A stretch of 64,000 nt of DNA from Candidatus Saccharimonadota bacterium (GTDB lineage: Bacteria > Patescibacteriota > Saccharimonadia > Saccharimonadales > Saccharimonadaceae): contig JAECRG010000001.1 in the NCBI GenBank assembly GCA_015999875.1, positions 421,330 through 485,329 on the forward strand. Direction: 5' to 3'. The position numbers and the translations under genes were made by a program. This document shows positions 1-9,886 of this stretch, piece after piece. Below the pieces are notes generated by a model. It worked only from the letters and a program-made list of their open reading frames with translations. It made no database searches and had not been told where the DNA came from. How positions within the stretch are numbered: the first letter of the stretch is position 1; every line of letters begins with the position of its first letter.

Positions 1-251
1 TACGAAGTGAGTGGTTTACTTATGGAGCCTATCGGCATAATGTTATCAGCCTTCAAATTACCATATGACTTAGATGGCTTTAGTACACCATCTTGAATAA
101 CAGTCATCTCTATGCCAGGAATCTTAGATTGTTCAACCGCTTCATTGACATAGATATTAATTTTATCCTTGGTCGATGCATGTGCAAACGTGCCCCCTCC
201 TAAAACTGCCGACAGTGAGACGATCGCTATCAATAAATACTTAGTACGCAT
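1..251 (-). CDS. Beta-lactamase-family serine hydrolase, N-terminal part (runs off left window edge)
   Basis: Read directly: minus strand ATG at 251 gives MRTKYLLIAIVSLSAVLGGGTFAHASTKDKINIYVNEAVEQSKIPGIEMTVIQDGV...NIMPIGSISKPLTS; signal peptide plus SxxK-type motif (SISK). Absent from ORF track because it is truncated. Confidence 0.75.
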   Translation of the reverse strand, partial: MRTKYLLIAIVSLSAVLGGGTFAHASTKDKINIYVNEAVEQSKIPGIEMTVIQDGVLKPSKSYGNLKADNIMPIGSISKPLTS

Positions 252-378
252 TAAGCATAAGCATACCAGTTTACTTAAGGATGAGCCAACTCTAATACAG
301 ACTCTTTGCATGGCAAATTGATTTTCTTATTTCAGATATAACACCGTACCATAATACTTATGCTTAAATAGACTTTAC

Positions 379-897
379 TTGAAGTCTATTTATTTTGATA
401 TGATTGATAATATGACAAATACGACTACCTGTCTCGATATCGAAGGAAATAAATACGAAATTGCAACTTCAGAACTTCAATGGCGCCCAGCCACCTATGG
501 TATTGTCATAAAAAACAATAAGGTATTGATGTCAAAACAATTTGACGATAAATATACCCTACCTGGCGGAGGCGTGAATCTAGGTGAAGACTTAAAGACT
601 GCGGTTGTGCGTGAAGTAAAAGAAGAGACAGGCCTAGACGTCAACGACCCTAGGGTAGTAGGCGTTGAGAATAGCTTCTTTCATGCGGCTCATGGAAGCA
701 AAGAATCATATCACAGTGTGTTGATATATTACTCATGTATACTCCAGGGCGGCGAACTATCAACGGATGGATTTGACGAAGAAGAAAGGAGGCATGCGGA
801 AATTGCCGAGTGGATACCAATAAGCACAATCGACAACCTAAAGATAGCGAGCACTGTTGACTTTAGGCCCTACATTAGGCACGCAGCACAGTTCTAA
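379..897 (+). CDS. Nudix hydrolase
   Basis: Nudix box GGGVNLGEDLKTAVVREVKEETGL; track start is TTG, an in-frame ATG at 400 may be the true start. Confidence 0.85.
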   Translation: MKSIYFDMIDNMTNTTTCLDIEGNKYEIATSELQWRPATYGIVIKNNKVLMSKQFDDKYTLPGGGVNLGEDLKTAVVREVKEETGLDVNDPRVVGVENSFFHAAHGSKESYHSVLIYYSCILQGGELSTDGFDEEERRHAEIAEWIPISTIDNLKIASTVDFRPYIRHAAQF

Positions 898-956
898 TTT
901 CATATATAATACCGTACCATTTCTATGGCACATCGAAATTGCTATACTTATATTAT

Positions 957-1328
957 ATGAATGAAAAATACTACGTTGGCTCATATCGAGAGGACGGGCT
1001 AAACGAGCCTAATCGAGGCTGGATTGTTGGCAAATTCAAAGATACTCTTCCACGCAAAAACAATGACGTCGAAATCAAATACTGGGAGTATGACGTAGGT
1101 CTTACCGATCATCCCACAAAAGAATCAGATATTATCGAGTGTACGTTTATACTCACCGGAAAGACTCGTGCGACCATCGATGATGTAGATGTAATTCTCA
1201 GTGCTGGCGACTATGTAGTAATTCACCCAGGCACAAGAAACAATACAGTTGTTGAGATCCTTGAGCCAACAACCGGGCTGACGATCAAGGCACCTAGTGA
1301 CCCATCAGCAAAGAGAATTATCGCGTAA
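957..1328 (+). CDS. Small cupin-like protein
   Basis: Beta-rich cupin-like sequence (GKTRATIDDVDVILSAGDYVVIHPGTRN). ATG at 957 has TATACT at 943-948; track start 939 is probably too long. Confidence 0.6.
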   Translation: MNEKYYVGSYREDGLNEPNRGWIVGKFKDTLPRKNNDVEIKYWEYDVGLTDHPTKESDIIECTFILTGKTRATIDDVDVILSAGDYVVIHPGTRNNTVVEILEPTTGLTIKAPSDPSAKRIIA

Positions 1329-1382
1329 ACTAGTTCTAATTTCACATATAACGCCGCACCAAGCCGATATGTTCTGAATCTT

Positions 1383-1404
1383 AGCCTCCAGCTGGAGGCT
1401 TTTT
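1383..1404 (+). terminator. Rho-independent terminator
   Basis: AGCCTCCAGCTGGAGGCT palindrome followed by TTTT, directly upstream of the promoter of the 1419 gene. Confidence 0.6.
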
Positions 1405-1418
1405 GCTATCATAGAGAT

Positions 1419-2420
1419 ATGCCAGAACGAATAGACACAACTACTACGCACAAAGCGAACAACTTTATAGCCAAAAGATATGCTGGTAGTCATATCGTTA
1501 TTCATTCTGTTCAAGGCGGGTATTCTCGTAATCGTCGGGCAATCATTGATATTGATGGGAAATCGGTTTTTGCAAAAGAGGTAGATACAGAAGTACTGCC
1601 CGATGAAGGCGCGATCGAGCTTGGCTGGATTAAGAAGGATTACCAATTAGTCAATGAATTTATAAAGCACGGCATCACCATTACTCCTGAATGGGCAGAA
1701 CTTCACTTAAACGGCCATCTACTCCTATTGCCAAGCTATAAAAAAGAAGACGGCTGGGAATGGACTTTGCCAGATGATAAGATCACGAGAACGAAGTACA
1801 TTCAGGCTGTTATTGATGCCACAAAACAGTTAGAAACAACGGAATTACCAGAAGAATTAACAGAAAAACTATCCCTACAGCCATTCTTTCGTGATGAAAT
1901 TGCAAAGTATGAAGGCATAGCACCGCTTCTTGTTGATCCCGAATTAAGAACTCAATTAATAGATAGATACACGAGGTTTCAAGAAAAGAATGATGATCAT
2001 CTTCTACCTATGAATATTCAAATGGTAGAAACGCTACATGATGATGTAGCTCTGAAGCATCTAAAGAAGCAGACGGCTAGGCTCGCTGAGTTACCGAACG
2101 ACTGCCTGAATCACTGCGACGTGCGTAGCGATAATATTGCCTATAATAGACAAGCAGGCGAGGTAAAGTTTGTTGATTGGAACTGGGCTTCCTATGCACC
2201 GGCAAAGTTTGGTGCAACAGAGTTTCTCCTCGATATGGCCCGTAAAGGAGTAGACGTATCGCCCTGGTACGAAGATATGAGCGTAGAATTACTCGCTGCA
2301 ACAGTTGGATATTATATGATTCGTAGCCTAAAGCCACCACTTACTCCTGGAAGTACCTTACGAGAAATGCAGGCAGAGACAGCTGCGGTTGCAAATTATC
2401 TATACAGGCAATTGATGTAG
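1419..2420 (+). CDS. Aminoglycoside phosphotransferase / choline kinase-like family protein
   Basis: Kinase-like catalytic motifs HCDVRSDNIAYN and VKFVDWNWAS. Confidence 0.7.
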   Translation: MPERIDTTTTHKANNFIAKRYAGSHIVIHSVQGGYSRNRRAIIDIDGKSVFAKEVDTEVLPDEGAIELGWIKKDYQLVNEFIKHGITITPEWAELHLNGHLLLLPSYKKEDGWEWTLPDDKITRTKYIQAVIDATKQLETTELPEELTEKLSLQPFFRDEIAKYEGIAPLLVDPELRTQLIDRYTRFQEKNDDHLLPMNIQMVETLHDDVALKHLKKQTARLAELPNDCLNHCDVRSDNIAYNRQAGEVKFVDWNWASYAPAKFGATEFLLDMARKGVDVSPWYEDMSVELLAATVGYYMIRSLKPPLTPGSTLREMQAETAAVANYLYRQLM

Positions 2421-2535
2421 GTTGATCTCTCGATAGATTTTAACTACAACTTCACAGTATTTCGCCGTAAACCTGTCCGCTACTGGCTATTCTTTCTATG
2501 GCTCGTCGAAATTATTTTAGGCATAAATACCCAAC

Positions 2536-4161
2536 TTAACGGCGGAGTCTATAGTTGTGGGCGTAGACACTAATAGGCTTACGAAATAGGTAAAATGCCC
2601 CGACCAAGACAACCGCACCAAAGATCCATAGCCAGCCGCTACTACCCCTAGTAGCAGGTGACCAGCCAGTATTTGGTGCACCTATAGACTGACTCGAGCC
2701 ACCTGCAGATTCCGTATTTGCACCATTGCCGTTCGAAGTATTTCCATCTTCTGCACCAACAGCAGGAACAGTAAAGCTCACCGGTGCACCGGTTGTACTA
2801 TTACCAGCAGCATCGTAGGCAACTACACTATACGTATGTGAGCCTGGCGTGTACTGATCCAAATACACAACATGGCTTACTGTACTTGCGTCAACCGATC
2901 GCACAACTACACCGTCAACTAAGATGTCGATCCGGATCACACCAACGTTATCTGAGACATCAGGCTGTATTCGAAAACCATCCTTTACGGGAAGGGTGTG
3001 GTAGTTGCCAACCACTGGGGGTATCGTATCCTCTATTAACGCCTTTATAGACGTAAACGCTGGTTTACTACTTCCATCGGAGCGCTTTAGCCCGAAATAA
3101 TCTTCCCTGTCAGACGAAGCGCCATTTGGTTGAAAATCATACATAGTATAAAGGAACATTGGACCAACCCAGTCATACGTCTTATGAAGATTAATTGCCT
3201 CCTGGAACATATTCTGCTGCTGTGCTTCAGTGAAAGTGTCTCCGCTGCCACTTGTTGGCGCGCCGTACTCAGTTATCCATATCTTTTTTGAGACATCATT
3301 ATGTGAAGTCATAATCCCTCGAAGACTCGCTTGTGTGATGTTGCCATTATCAAATGAGGTTTCATTCATCTGCTGCCAGGCATTCCATTCATATGGCGCA
3401 GATGGCATCGCAGGAACGCTATAGGGATGAAAGCCTACGGCATCGAATGAGCTTTGGCCACCATTTGCATATATGGCCTCCAGAAACGTACGAGGTGCCA
3501 CAGAGTTTGGTGAATCCGCCGCTGGTGACATACCGCCCGATACGATATTGATTGAACTATTCTGTGCGCGCCCAGCAGACGCCGCAGCCTGTAAAAGTTG
3601 AGTATATCTCACAGGGTTTGGATTTGGGTTCGCAACACTATCTTTCCAGAAATTACTGATATTTGGCTCGTTCCATACCTCGTAATCGAGTACACCCTGA
3701 GGAGCATACCGTTCAACAAGTTTAGAAAAAAATGTCGCATAATCATTCACATTTGCCGGTGCATACTTATCCCCAGCGAAGCCTGTTGGGGCACCGGCAG
3801 GTCGTGCCCACTCTGGAGTTGTATGTGGTAGCAGCAAAATCTGCTTATTGTGCGCTTTTGCAGCTGCAACCGCCTGGTCTAAACTGCTCCAATCATACGA
3901 GGAGCTACTACTCGCCTGAATAGTCGACCAAAAAGCATTTAATCTAACCCAGCCCACACCAACATCATCTGCGTCGCTCATTGATGACTGCATTTGATTT
4001 GCTGTTGATCCAGTCCACGCACCGCCGAAGTCGATACCGTAGCCCCCATGGTTGCGAAATGAAGTATCGCCATCGATTGCGCCGACATGATTAAATGGAA
4101 CAATTCCTACGAGCATCGCACCTATTGCAATTACCGAAAAGAATCTGCCTACAGCCCTCAT
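2536..4161 (-). CDS. Secreted, surface-anchored glycoside hydrolase (clan A, GH39/GH5-like) with Ig-like domain
   Basis: Signal peptide; candidate acid/base and nucleophile motifs YEVWNEPN and WITEYGAP; C-terminal APNTG + TM + basic tail. Confidence 0.75.
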   Translation of the reverse strand: MRAVGRFFSVIAIGAMLVGIVPFNHVGAIDGDTSFRNHGGYGIDFGGAWTGSTANQMQSSMSDADDVGVGWVRLNAFWSTIQASSSSSYDWSSLDQAVAAAKAHNKQILLLPHTTPEWARPAGAPTGFAGDKYAPANVNDYATFFSKLVERYAPQGVLDYEVWNEPNISNFWKDSVANPNPNPVRYTQLLQAAASAGRAQNSSINIVSGGMSPAADSPNSVAPRTFLEAIYANGGQSSFDAVGFHPYSVPAMPSAPYEWNAWQQMNETSFDNGNITQASLRGIMTSHNDVSKKIWITEYGAPTSGSGDTFTEAQQQNMFQEAINLHKTYDWVGPMFLYTMYDFQPNGASSDREDYFGLKRSDGSSKPAFTSIKALIEDTIPPVVGNYHTLPVKDGFRIQPDVSDNVGVIRIDILVDGVVVRSVDASTVSHVVYLDQYTPGSHTYSVVAYDAAGNSTTGAPVSFTVPAVGAEDGNTSNGNGANTESAGGSSQSIGAPNTGWSPATRGSSGWLWIFGAVVLVGAFYLFRKPISVYAHNYRLRR

Positions 4162-4324
4162 ACCACTCTCCTTTTTTCACTTGTTTGTGTTCACCTGGAC
4201 ATTTTATTCATAACCATAATACACCCACTTCACTGCGCTTTGCAAGTAATTCTCTGTGCTAAGATTGACAATCATCCCACCCCTAGTAAGCAATAGCCTT
4301 ATGAAGTAGAATAAAAAGTAAACT

Positions 4325-4792
4325 ATGAAAAAACAAACAATCAAAGTTACAGAACTAGATCTTAGGATTATTGCATTTTTTAAGCGAACCTTTATACCGA
4401 TAGCACGATTCTCTATTTTTTTGATATTCTTCTGGTTTGGGCTTATTAAAGTTATCGGGCTCAGCCCCGCAAGCCCGCTCGCCGAAGCGCTCACGGCACG
4501 CACCGTTGGCATACAGTACTTTGATTTATTATTCTATGGCCTAGCGCTAATTGAGTGTGTTATCGGTATATTATTCCTATTTCCAAAATTGACCCGTATT
4601 GTTATCCCCTTGCTTCTTTTTCACATGGCGCTAGTATGTTCACCGATACTACTAGTACCCGACATGGTGTGGCAACAGTTCGCAGTGCCAACATTAGAAG
4701 GGCAATATATTATCAAAAATGCGGTCGTCATAGCGGTGGCAATTGGCATTGCCGCCTCCGCCGAACCACTCAAACACACCAGAGCTAGCTAA
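4325..4792 (+). CDS. DoxX-like integral membrane protein
   Basis: Four predicted hydrophobic helices, DoxX/DUF417-like pattern. Confidence 0.5.
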   Translation: MKKQTIKVTELDLRIIAFFKRTFIPIARFSIFLIFFWFGLIKVIGLSPASPLAEALTARTVGIQYFDLLFYGLALIECVIGILFLFPKLTRIVIPLLLFHMALVCSPILLVPDMVWQQFAVPTLEGQYIIKNAVVIAVAIGIAASAEPLKHTRAS

Positions 4793-4949
4793 CTAAGGTG
4801 ACTCTTATCTCAGGTATAATTCAGTGTCATAGCGCTTTCGCTTTATATATAGTATAGTTGCTGTACTATGAATAACAAAAAGGCCGGTAACAAGCTTCAT
4901 GTTGCACTGGTTATATTATCTGCCATCAAATTAGAAAGCTGATTAGAAC

Positions 4950-5543
4950 ATGACTTTAAAGTTAAGTAAAACATTTCGTATATCAGTATGTGTGATCGTA
5001 GTTGCGATTCTAGCCGTGGCAGTACTTTTCGCCACAGGAATAATATCTACTGTCAAGAATACACAAGAATCTGCCAATTCACCTGAATCCGCCAAAGTCG
5101 CCGAAAAGGAACTGTTCTCTTTTATTGACATAGAGGGATGGCGCAAAGGACCAAGCAACGCTACATCAATGGCAGTGTTTGGAAATGATGACCTAACCAA
5201 AGTGAGTCCGTGTTTCATTTCTGTAGAATATAAAAAAGGTACGGTAGACGAAAACAAGAAGCATCTAGATAATCTTGAGACACTGACAGAAACAGGTGAC
5301 TTTGATGTTGAGGAATTGCAAGCCGCTACCTTAGGCATGCAAACAACAAAAGGCAAGGCCACGTATAGCCTGCACCTGCTGCGCCTCAATAGCTCAGGCG
5401 GACAGGATATCATGAGCGGCAACGGGCTTGGATACCTCCAGCTATCAGATGGCTACATAAAAATCACTGCAAACTGCAATACCGCCGAAGAGCTTCCCTC
5501 TACGTTTCCTGCGCTTGAATCAATCAAAATAGACACCTTCTAG
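4950..5543 (+). CDS. Membrane-anchored hypothetical protein
   Basis: N-terminal TM (ISVCVIVVAILAVAVLFATGII) followed by an extracytoplasmic domain. Confidence 0.6.
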   Translation: MTLKLSKTFRISVCVIVVAILAVAVLFATGIISTVKNTQESANSPESAKVAEKELFSFIDIEGWRKGPSNATSMAVFGNDDLTKVSPCFISVEYKKGTVDENKKHLDNLETLTETGDFDVEELQAATLGMQTTKGKATYSLHLLRLNSSGGQDIMSGNGLGYLQLSDGYIKITANCNTAEELPSTFPALESIKIDTF

Positions 5544-5590
5544 CCTGCATCCGCACCGCATTGATCAAATAGCTAGAGTCTCACATAGAA

Positions 5591-6022
5591 ATGATTTACA
5601 AAGTCGTATATCATACTTGCATGTACCCCAATACTTTCTATCGCGTTTCAGTTAAAGCACTTATACAGGACGAAGAAGGGAGAGTTCTCGTCGTCAAAGA
5701 AGACCAAGACGCATGGAGCCTCCCAGGTGGTGGACTTGAACATGGAGAGGATCCGGTAGATGGCGTGCTACGGGAACTTAGTGAAGAGCTTGGAATAAGG
5801 CATGCAAACGTAAAGTCCATTGCGCGCACGAAGACATTTTATCTTGAAAGTATACAGACATGGTTAATGTGGGTAGTGTATGCCACCGAAATTGACAATG
5901 ATGACTTCACGTATGGCGATGGGGTCACGGCAGCAGCTTTCGTAGACATCACGACGCTTGCCAGCAGTAATAACATCTTTGAGAGAATGGTGTATGAAAC
6001 TGCCAGCAGTAGCACGGTATAA
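5591..6022 (+). CDS. Nudix hydrolase
   Basis: Nudix box GGGLEHGEDPVDGVLRELSEELGI. Confidence 0.85.
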   Translation: MIYKVVYHTCMYPNTFYRVSVKALIQDEEGRVLVVKEDQDAWSLPGGGLEHGEDPVDGVLRELSEELGIRHANVKSIARTKTFYLESIQTWLMWVVYATEIDNDDFTYGDGVTAAAFVDITTLASSNNIFERMVYETASSSTV

Positions 6023-6099
6023 TTCTAATTTAAATCATACCACTCTACCATGTCAGAATAATAATAAAAGCCGCTCTAAGTTAATCTTGCAATCTACAC

Positions 6100-8259
6100 C
6101 TATCTACGAGTTGCGGTATTGTGACGATGAGTGAACCGTCTCCGTACCACCATGCCACCAACACATAGAGCGACAAGGAGCACTGCGAGGAGCAGTAGCC
6201 CTTGGGATTGAGTTGCTAATGCTTGCATCGTTCGAGCAAGTCCTGTGTTTGGTGCGAGTGGCGTTGTGTTTGTCATGGGAGCGCTAGCACCATCAGAGTT
6301 AACTGTCACAATGTACGGACCAAGATCTTGCGTGCCGCCGCCAGGCAAAACAATATGGATGTTGACAGTGTGTTGACCTGATTCGAGGTCAGATGGCAAC
6401 TGACACGACCAGTTACCATTACTGTCAGCCAGTGCCGCACAGGAGATTGGGTCTGAGTGGACAGTCACGATCACAGTAGCACCCGGCTCCGCCGTGCCAC
6501 TAAAATGAGGACGTTTTGGAATCACTGGAACACCAGTCAAAGGTTTGTTTTCGACAATAGCGGTTGGCTCATCAACACCAGGAGTGGTTTGCTGATTAAA
6601 GGTGTAGACGGGAGACCCGTTTACCGAGATGGTGCCTTGAGCGGTGGTATCGAATCCAGAAGGGAGACGGACAAGGGCTTGAGTGAGGGTAATGTCGATC
6701 GCCACACCGTTTTTAGTTAATACATAACATGGCGCATCGTCTGTGACATTATCACCAATAGAGGGATACAGATTACCATAGTTTGCGGTCATCTGAGCAG
6801 CCGTCATACCACCAAATGCACAAAACTTCAGCGGCGATCCATTGAGAGAGACGAGTGAACGAGAAAAAGCCTCTACATACTCACCATTATTCACACCAAC
6901 AAGTCCAATCCCCATCACTTTAAGGACTTTATTATCCTCATCTGTCAAAAACTCCACACCATGGACTTGCTTTTGCGGTAGCGTGTCGTGGCATGACCTG
7001 TCTCCTGTAATCGTCCACTGCGATTCGTCGATGAGTTTTTGACGAGCAGTCTGGGAAGAACAGTACTCAAGATTAGCAGCCCCAAGTTCCAAGCCCGGAA
7101 CAACAGTCTGCGAGGCCCAGCCTGTCAAGGTGGCGTCGTAATTGCCCACCGAGAGACCGGCCCTAGATAGCATATTGCGTATGTATTGCACACTGCCGAT
7201 ATTCCAGTCGGCCAAGCTCCGGTCAAAAGATGCCGCATTACCAAACATATCCGCCATATTAGTCACATGACTTACATCCCACTGCGATATGTCACCGTTA
7301 AAAATGTTATTGTAATAAAACATACCTTGCATATTAGTCACATTACTTACATCCCACTGCGATATGTCACCGTTAAAAGAAGTAGGACCAGCGAACATAT
7401 AGGACATATTAGTCACATGACTTACATCCCACTGCGATATGTCACCGTTAAACACTGTTTCAGATCCTGTGAACATAGAACTCATATTAGTCACATTACT
7501 TACGTCCCACTGCGATATATCACTGTTAAACACACGAGCGTTACCAAACATATAGGACATGTCAGTCACATTACTTACGTCCCACTGCGACAAATCGCTA
7601 GTGAATACAGACGCCCCAGCGAACATGGAGCTCATATTAGTCACATTACTTACGTCCCACTGCGACAAATCACCCTCAAAAGCGCTCGCCCCCCTAAACA
7701 TAAGACTTACATCGGTAACATTGGAGAGATTTGGCTGGTCTGTTGCGTTACTCTTAATATTCTTTGCTCCGTAGAACGCCTGCTTCATGGAGCTCCACAG
7801 GCCAGTCCCCCATTGATCAATACTAATAACTTTTTCAGCATCTGACGCCTCATAATAGGTAAAGATGATGCGCGGAAAATCACCTCGTAGTCTTACCGTG
7901 TACGTTCCTGCCATGCCAAAATCATGAGTAGCATTACCCGTAATTCCTGTTTCTTCAAAAATACCATCGTTGTCCCAATCAACATCATAATTGTATGTCT
8001 CTCCAGAAGATGTCGGGATTGTAATGGATGTCGGGCTTGACCCATCTCCGTTATCTGTCTTCCATGTTGTCACGAAGTTACTTGGATCAGTACCAGGAGC
8101 GAGATTAGGGGCTGCATGGGCTGGGGCTAGAAATAGAAATATACTAGCAATAGATATGAAAAAAGCAAGAATACTCGATACTACAGCAGGAGCATGGGAT
8201 CGGTCTAATCCGATGAGACGCCTCATTCTATAATTAATCGGAGTAACAATGCTTAACAT
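6100..8259 (-). CDS. BspA-like (DUF285) repeat surface protein with C-terminal anchor
   Basis: Signal peptide, tandem 25-aa repeats (FNGDISQWDVSNVTNMSSMF), LAPNTG + TM + RRR tail. Confidence 0.85.
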   Translation of the reverse strand: MLSIVTPINYRMRRLIGLDRSHAPAVVSSILAFFISIASIFLFLAPAHAAPNLAPGTDPSNFVTTWKTDNGDGSSPTSITIPTSSGETYNYDVDWDNDGIFEETGITGNATHDFGMAGTYTVRLRGDFPRIIFTYYEASDAEKVISIDQWGTGLWSSMKQAFYGAKNIKSNATDQPNLSNVTDVSLMFRGASAFEGDLSQWDVSNVTNMSSMFAGASVFTSDLSQWDVSNVTDMSYMFGNARVFNSDISQWDVSNVTNMSSMFTGSETVFNGDISQWDVSHVTNMSYMFAGPTSFNGDISQWDVSNVTNMQGMFYYNNIFNGDISQWDVSHVTNMADMFGNAASFDRSLADWNIGSVQYIRNMLSRAGLSVGNYDATLTGWASQTVVPGLELGAANLEYCSSQTARQKLIDESQWTITGDRSCHDTLPQKQVHGVEFLTDEDNKVLKVMGIGLVGVNNGEYVEAFSRSLVSLNGSPLKFCAFGGMTAAQMTANYGNLYPSIGDNVTDDAPCYVLTKNGVAIDITLTQALVRLPSGFDTTAQGTISVNGSPVYTFNQQTTPGVDEPTAIVENKPLTGVPVIPKRPHFSGTAEPGATVIVTVHSDPISCAALADSNGNWSCQLPSDLESGQHTVNIHIVLPGGGTQDLGPYIVTVNSDGASAPMTNTTPLAPNTGLARTMQALATQSQGLLLLAVLLVALCVGGMVVRRRFTHRHNTATRR
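7240..7700 (-). repeat. 75-bp coding tandem repeat (DUF285 units)
   Basis: Recurring ttagtcacattacttacatcccactgcgatatgtcaccgttaaa every about 75 bp. Confidence 0.85.
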
Positions 8260-8481
8260 GCCCCTGTACCCATTCTTTTTGCCCTCTACACGCTAACGCT
8301 TTTATTAAAAATATATTATACCCACAGATATACCGAAGTCAAGATTATTATTTGATATCTGATACAATCCCTTGTAAGTTTAGTCTACGAATCGAGTTAG
8401 ATTTTAGCTTATACCAAGTTACAGATATTAGCGGTGTCATTTCTAAACTTGTTCTCGTAGCCTGGGGCTAAATGCAATCTA

Positions 8482-9684
8482 TTATTCGGAGTGTTTGATG
8501 AGACGACGGTAACATACATACACAGTAGTAACGATAGCCAACGCGAACAGCAAGATACCAGCTAAACCGCCGATCGAGGGCGCACCACCTACTCCGGTAT
8601 TCGGAGCCAATAACTCAGCAGTGGAGACAGGCGGAGAAATAGGGCCTGTGTTTGGATTAGTGGGCGTCACTATGGGTGCGTCCATAAAATTAGTAATTCT
8701 AACTATTTCATTTGTCGCGTAACCAGTAAACCAAAGGTTGCCGTCTGGACCAGTGATGATATCTACGGGTGAGGCTGGAGGATTCGGCACGCCGTATTCC
8801 GTCACAACGCCCTCGGTCGTCATCTTTCCAATCTTATCTCCAAATAACTCACCGAACCAAAGGTTGCCGTCTGGACCCAGCGTGATTCCAGTAATCAGTT
8901 CGCTGGGTGCTACGACAGCGTATTCTGTGACAACACCGGAAGGAGTAATCTTGCCAATTTTACCCGCAAATTGCTGAGTAAACCAAAGGTTGCCGTCTGG
9001 ACCAGTGATGATTAGAGTTGGCTTTGAACCAGAAGTCGGTACACCATATTCAGTAATAACACCTGAAGGGGTGATTTTACCAATTTTATTGCCATCCGTC
9101 TCCGCAAACCACATGTTCCCGTCTGGACCCAGCGTAATTCCGCCCGGATGACCACCAGGTGTTGGAACATTGTATTCTACAATAAGTCCATTTGTAGTAA
9201 TCTTTTTAATCTTGTCGCTAGTACTGTCAGTAAACCAAAGGTTGCCGTCTGAACCCACGGCAATACCACCCAGCACACTATTTTGAGTACCTAGGTCATA
9301 CTCCGTGATAACACCCGAGGGGGTAATCTTACCCACCTTATCACCAGATGGCTGACCTGCCGTAAACCAAACATTCCCATCCGGACCTAATGTGACAGAC
9401 TGTGGATTTCCCGCCGAATATTCGACCGTACTACCATCGGCCACAATAAACTTGCCGATGACATTCGCCTGCGGTATCGTATACCAAATATTATCATCCG
9501 AGCCCACGACGAGTCCATAAAGACCCGACCCACTTGTTGCTACGGTATGCTTCGTGAATACTGGTACGGGTGCGGCCGCAGCTACGTTCCCCATGCTTAA
9601 TGTTCCCAAAAATATTAAACAAAGCGCAGATATTATATAAGAATATGTCTGTACTCGTGCGTGTCTTACTCTATACATAATCAT
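8482..9684 (-). CDS. Vgb-like (virginiamycin B lyase/streptogramin lyase family) beta-propeller, secreted and anchored
   Basis: Repeated GPDGNLWFT...KIGKITPSGVITEY blades; signal peptide; C-terminal LLAPNTG + TM + YRR. Confidence 0.75.
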   Translation of the reverse strand: MIMYRVRHARVQTYSYIISALCLIFLGTLSMGNVAAAAPVPVFTKHTVATSGSGLYGLVVGSDDNIWYTIPQANVIGKFIVADGSTVEYSAGNPQSVTLGPDGNVWFTAGQPSGDKVGKITPSGVITEYDLGTQNSVLGGIAVGSDGNLWFTDSTSDKIKKITTNGLIVEYNVPTPGGHPGGITLGPDGNMWFAETDGNKIGKITPSGVITEYGVPTSGSKPTLIITGPDGNLWFTQQFAGKIGKITPSGVVTEYAVVAPSELITGITLGPDGNLWFGELFGDKIGKMTTEGVVTEYGVPNPPASPVDIITGPDGNLWFTGYATNEIVRITNFMDAPIVTPTNPNTGPISPPVSTAELLAPNTGVGGAPSIGGLAGILLFALAIVTTVYVCYRRLIKHSE

Positions 9685-9886
9685 AATACCCTCTACTACA
9701 CTTATAGTACTCCAATTATACTGCTATTGCTTTGCTAGCGCTAGAATATTTATCGTCATCGCAATTAACTCAATGGCAAACAAAATTCACATTTCAATCA
9801 GACGGAAACTTGACTGTTGCGCCGAATTATCGCATATGTCATAATCAGGAACGGCAAACACCTGCCCACAACACCTAGGAGAAGCA

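Noticed and set aside
892-940. Integron attC site
   Set aside because: The 28-bp repeat has no internal dyad, no R/L box palindromes and no integron integrase is visible; kept only as an unexplained repeat.
1305-1646. Minus-strand 113-aa ORF overlapping the cupin and kinase genes
   Set aside because: Overlaps two plus-strand genes and a terminator; no supporting motifs.
1419-2420. Aminoglycoside resistance phosphotransferase
   Set aside because: Family-level kinase motifs do not establish resistance; context with Nudix and cupin genes gives no support.
7186-7845. 219-aa plus-strand ORF with repeats (HISHITYVPLRYVTVK)
   Set aside because: Antisense shadow of the DUF285 tandem repeats of the 6100-8259 gene.
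8482-9684. Virginiamycin B lyase as an antibiotic-resistance gene
   Set aside because: Beta-propeller family resemblance only; secretion signal and surface anchor argue for a structural or binding role.
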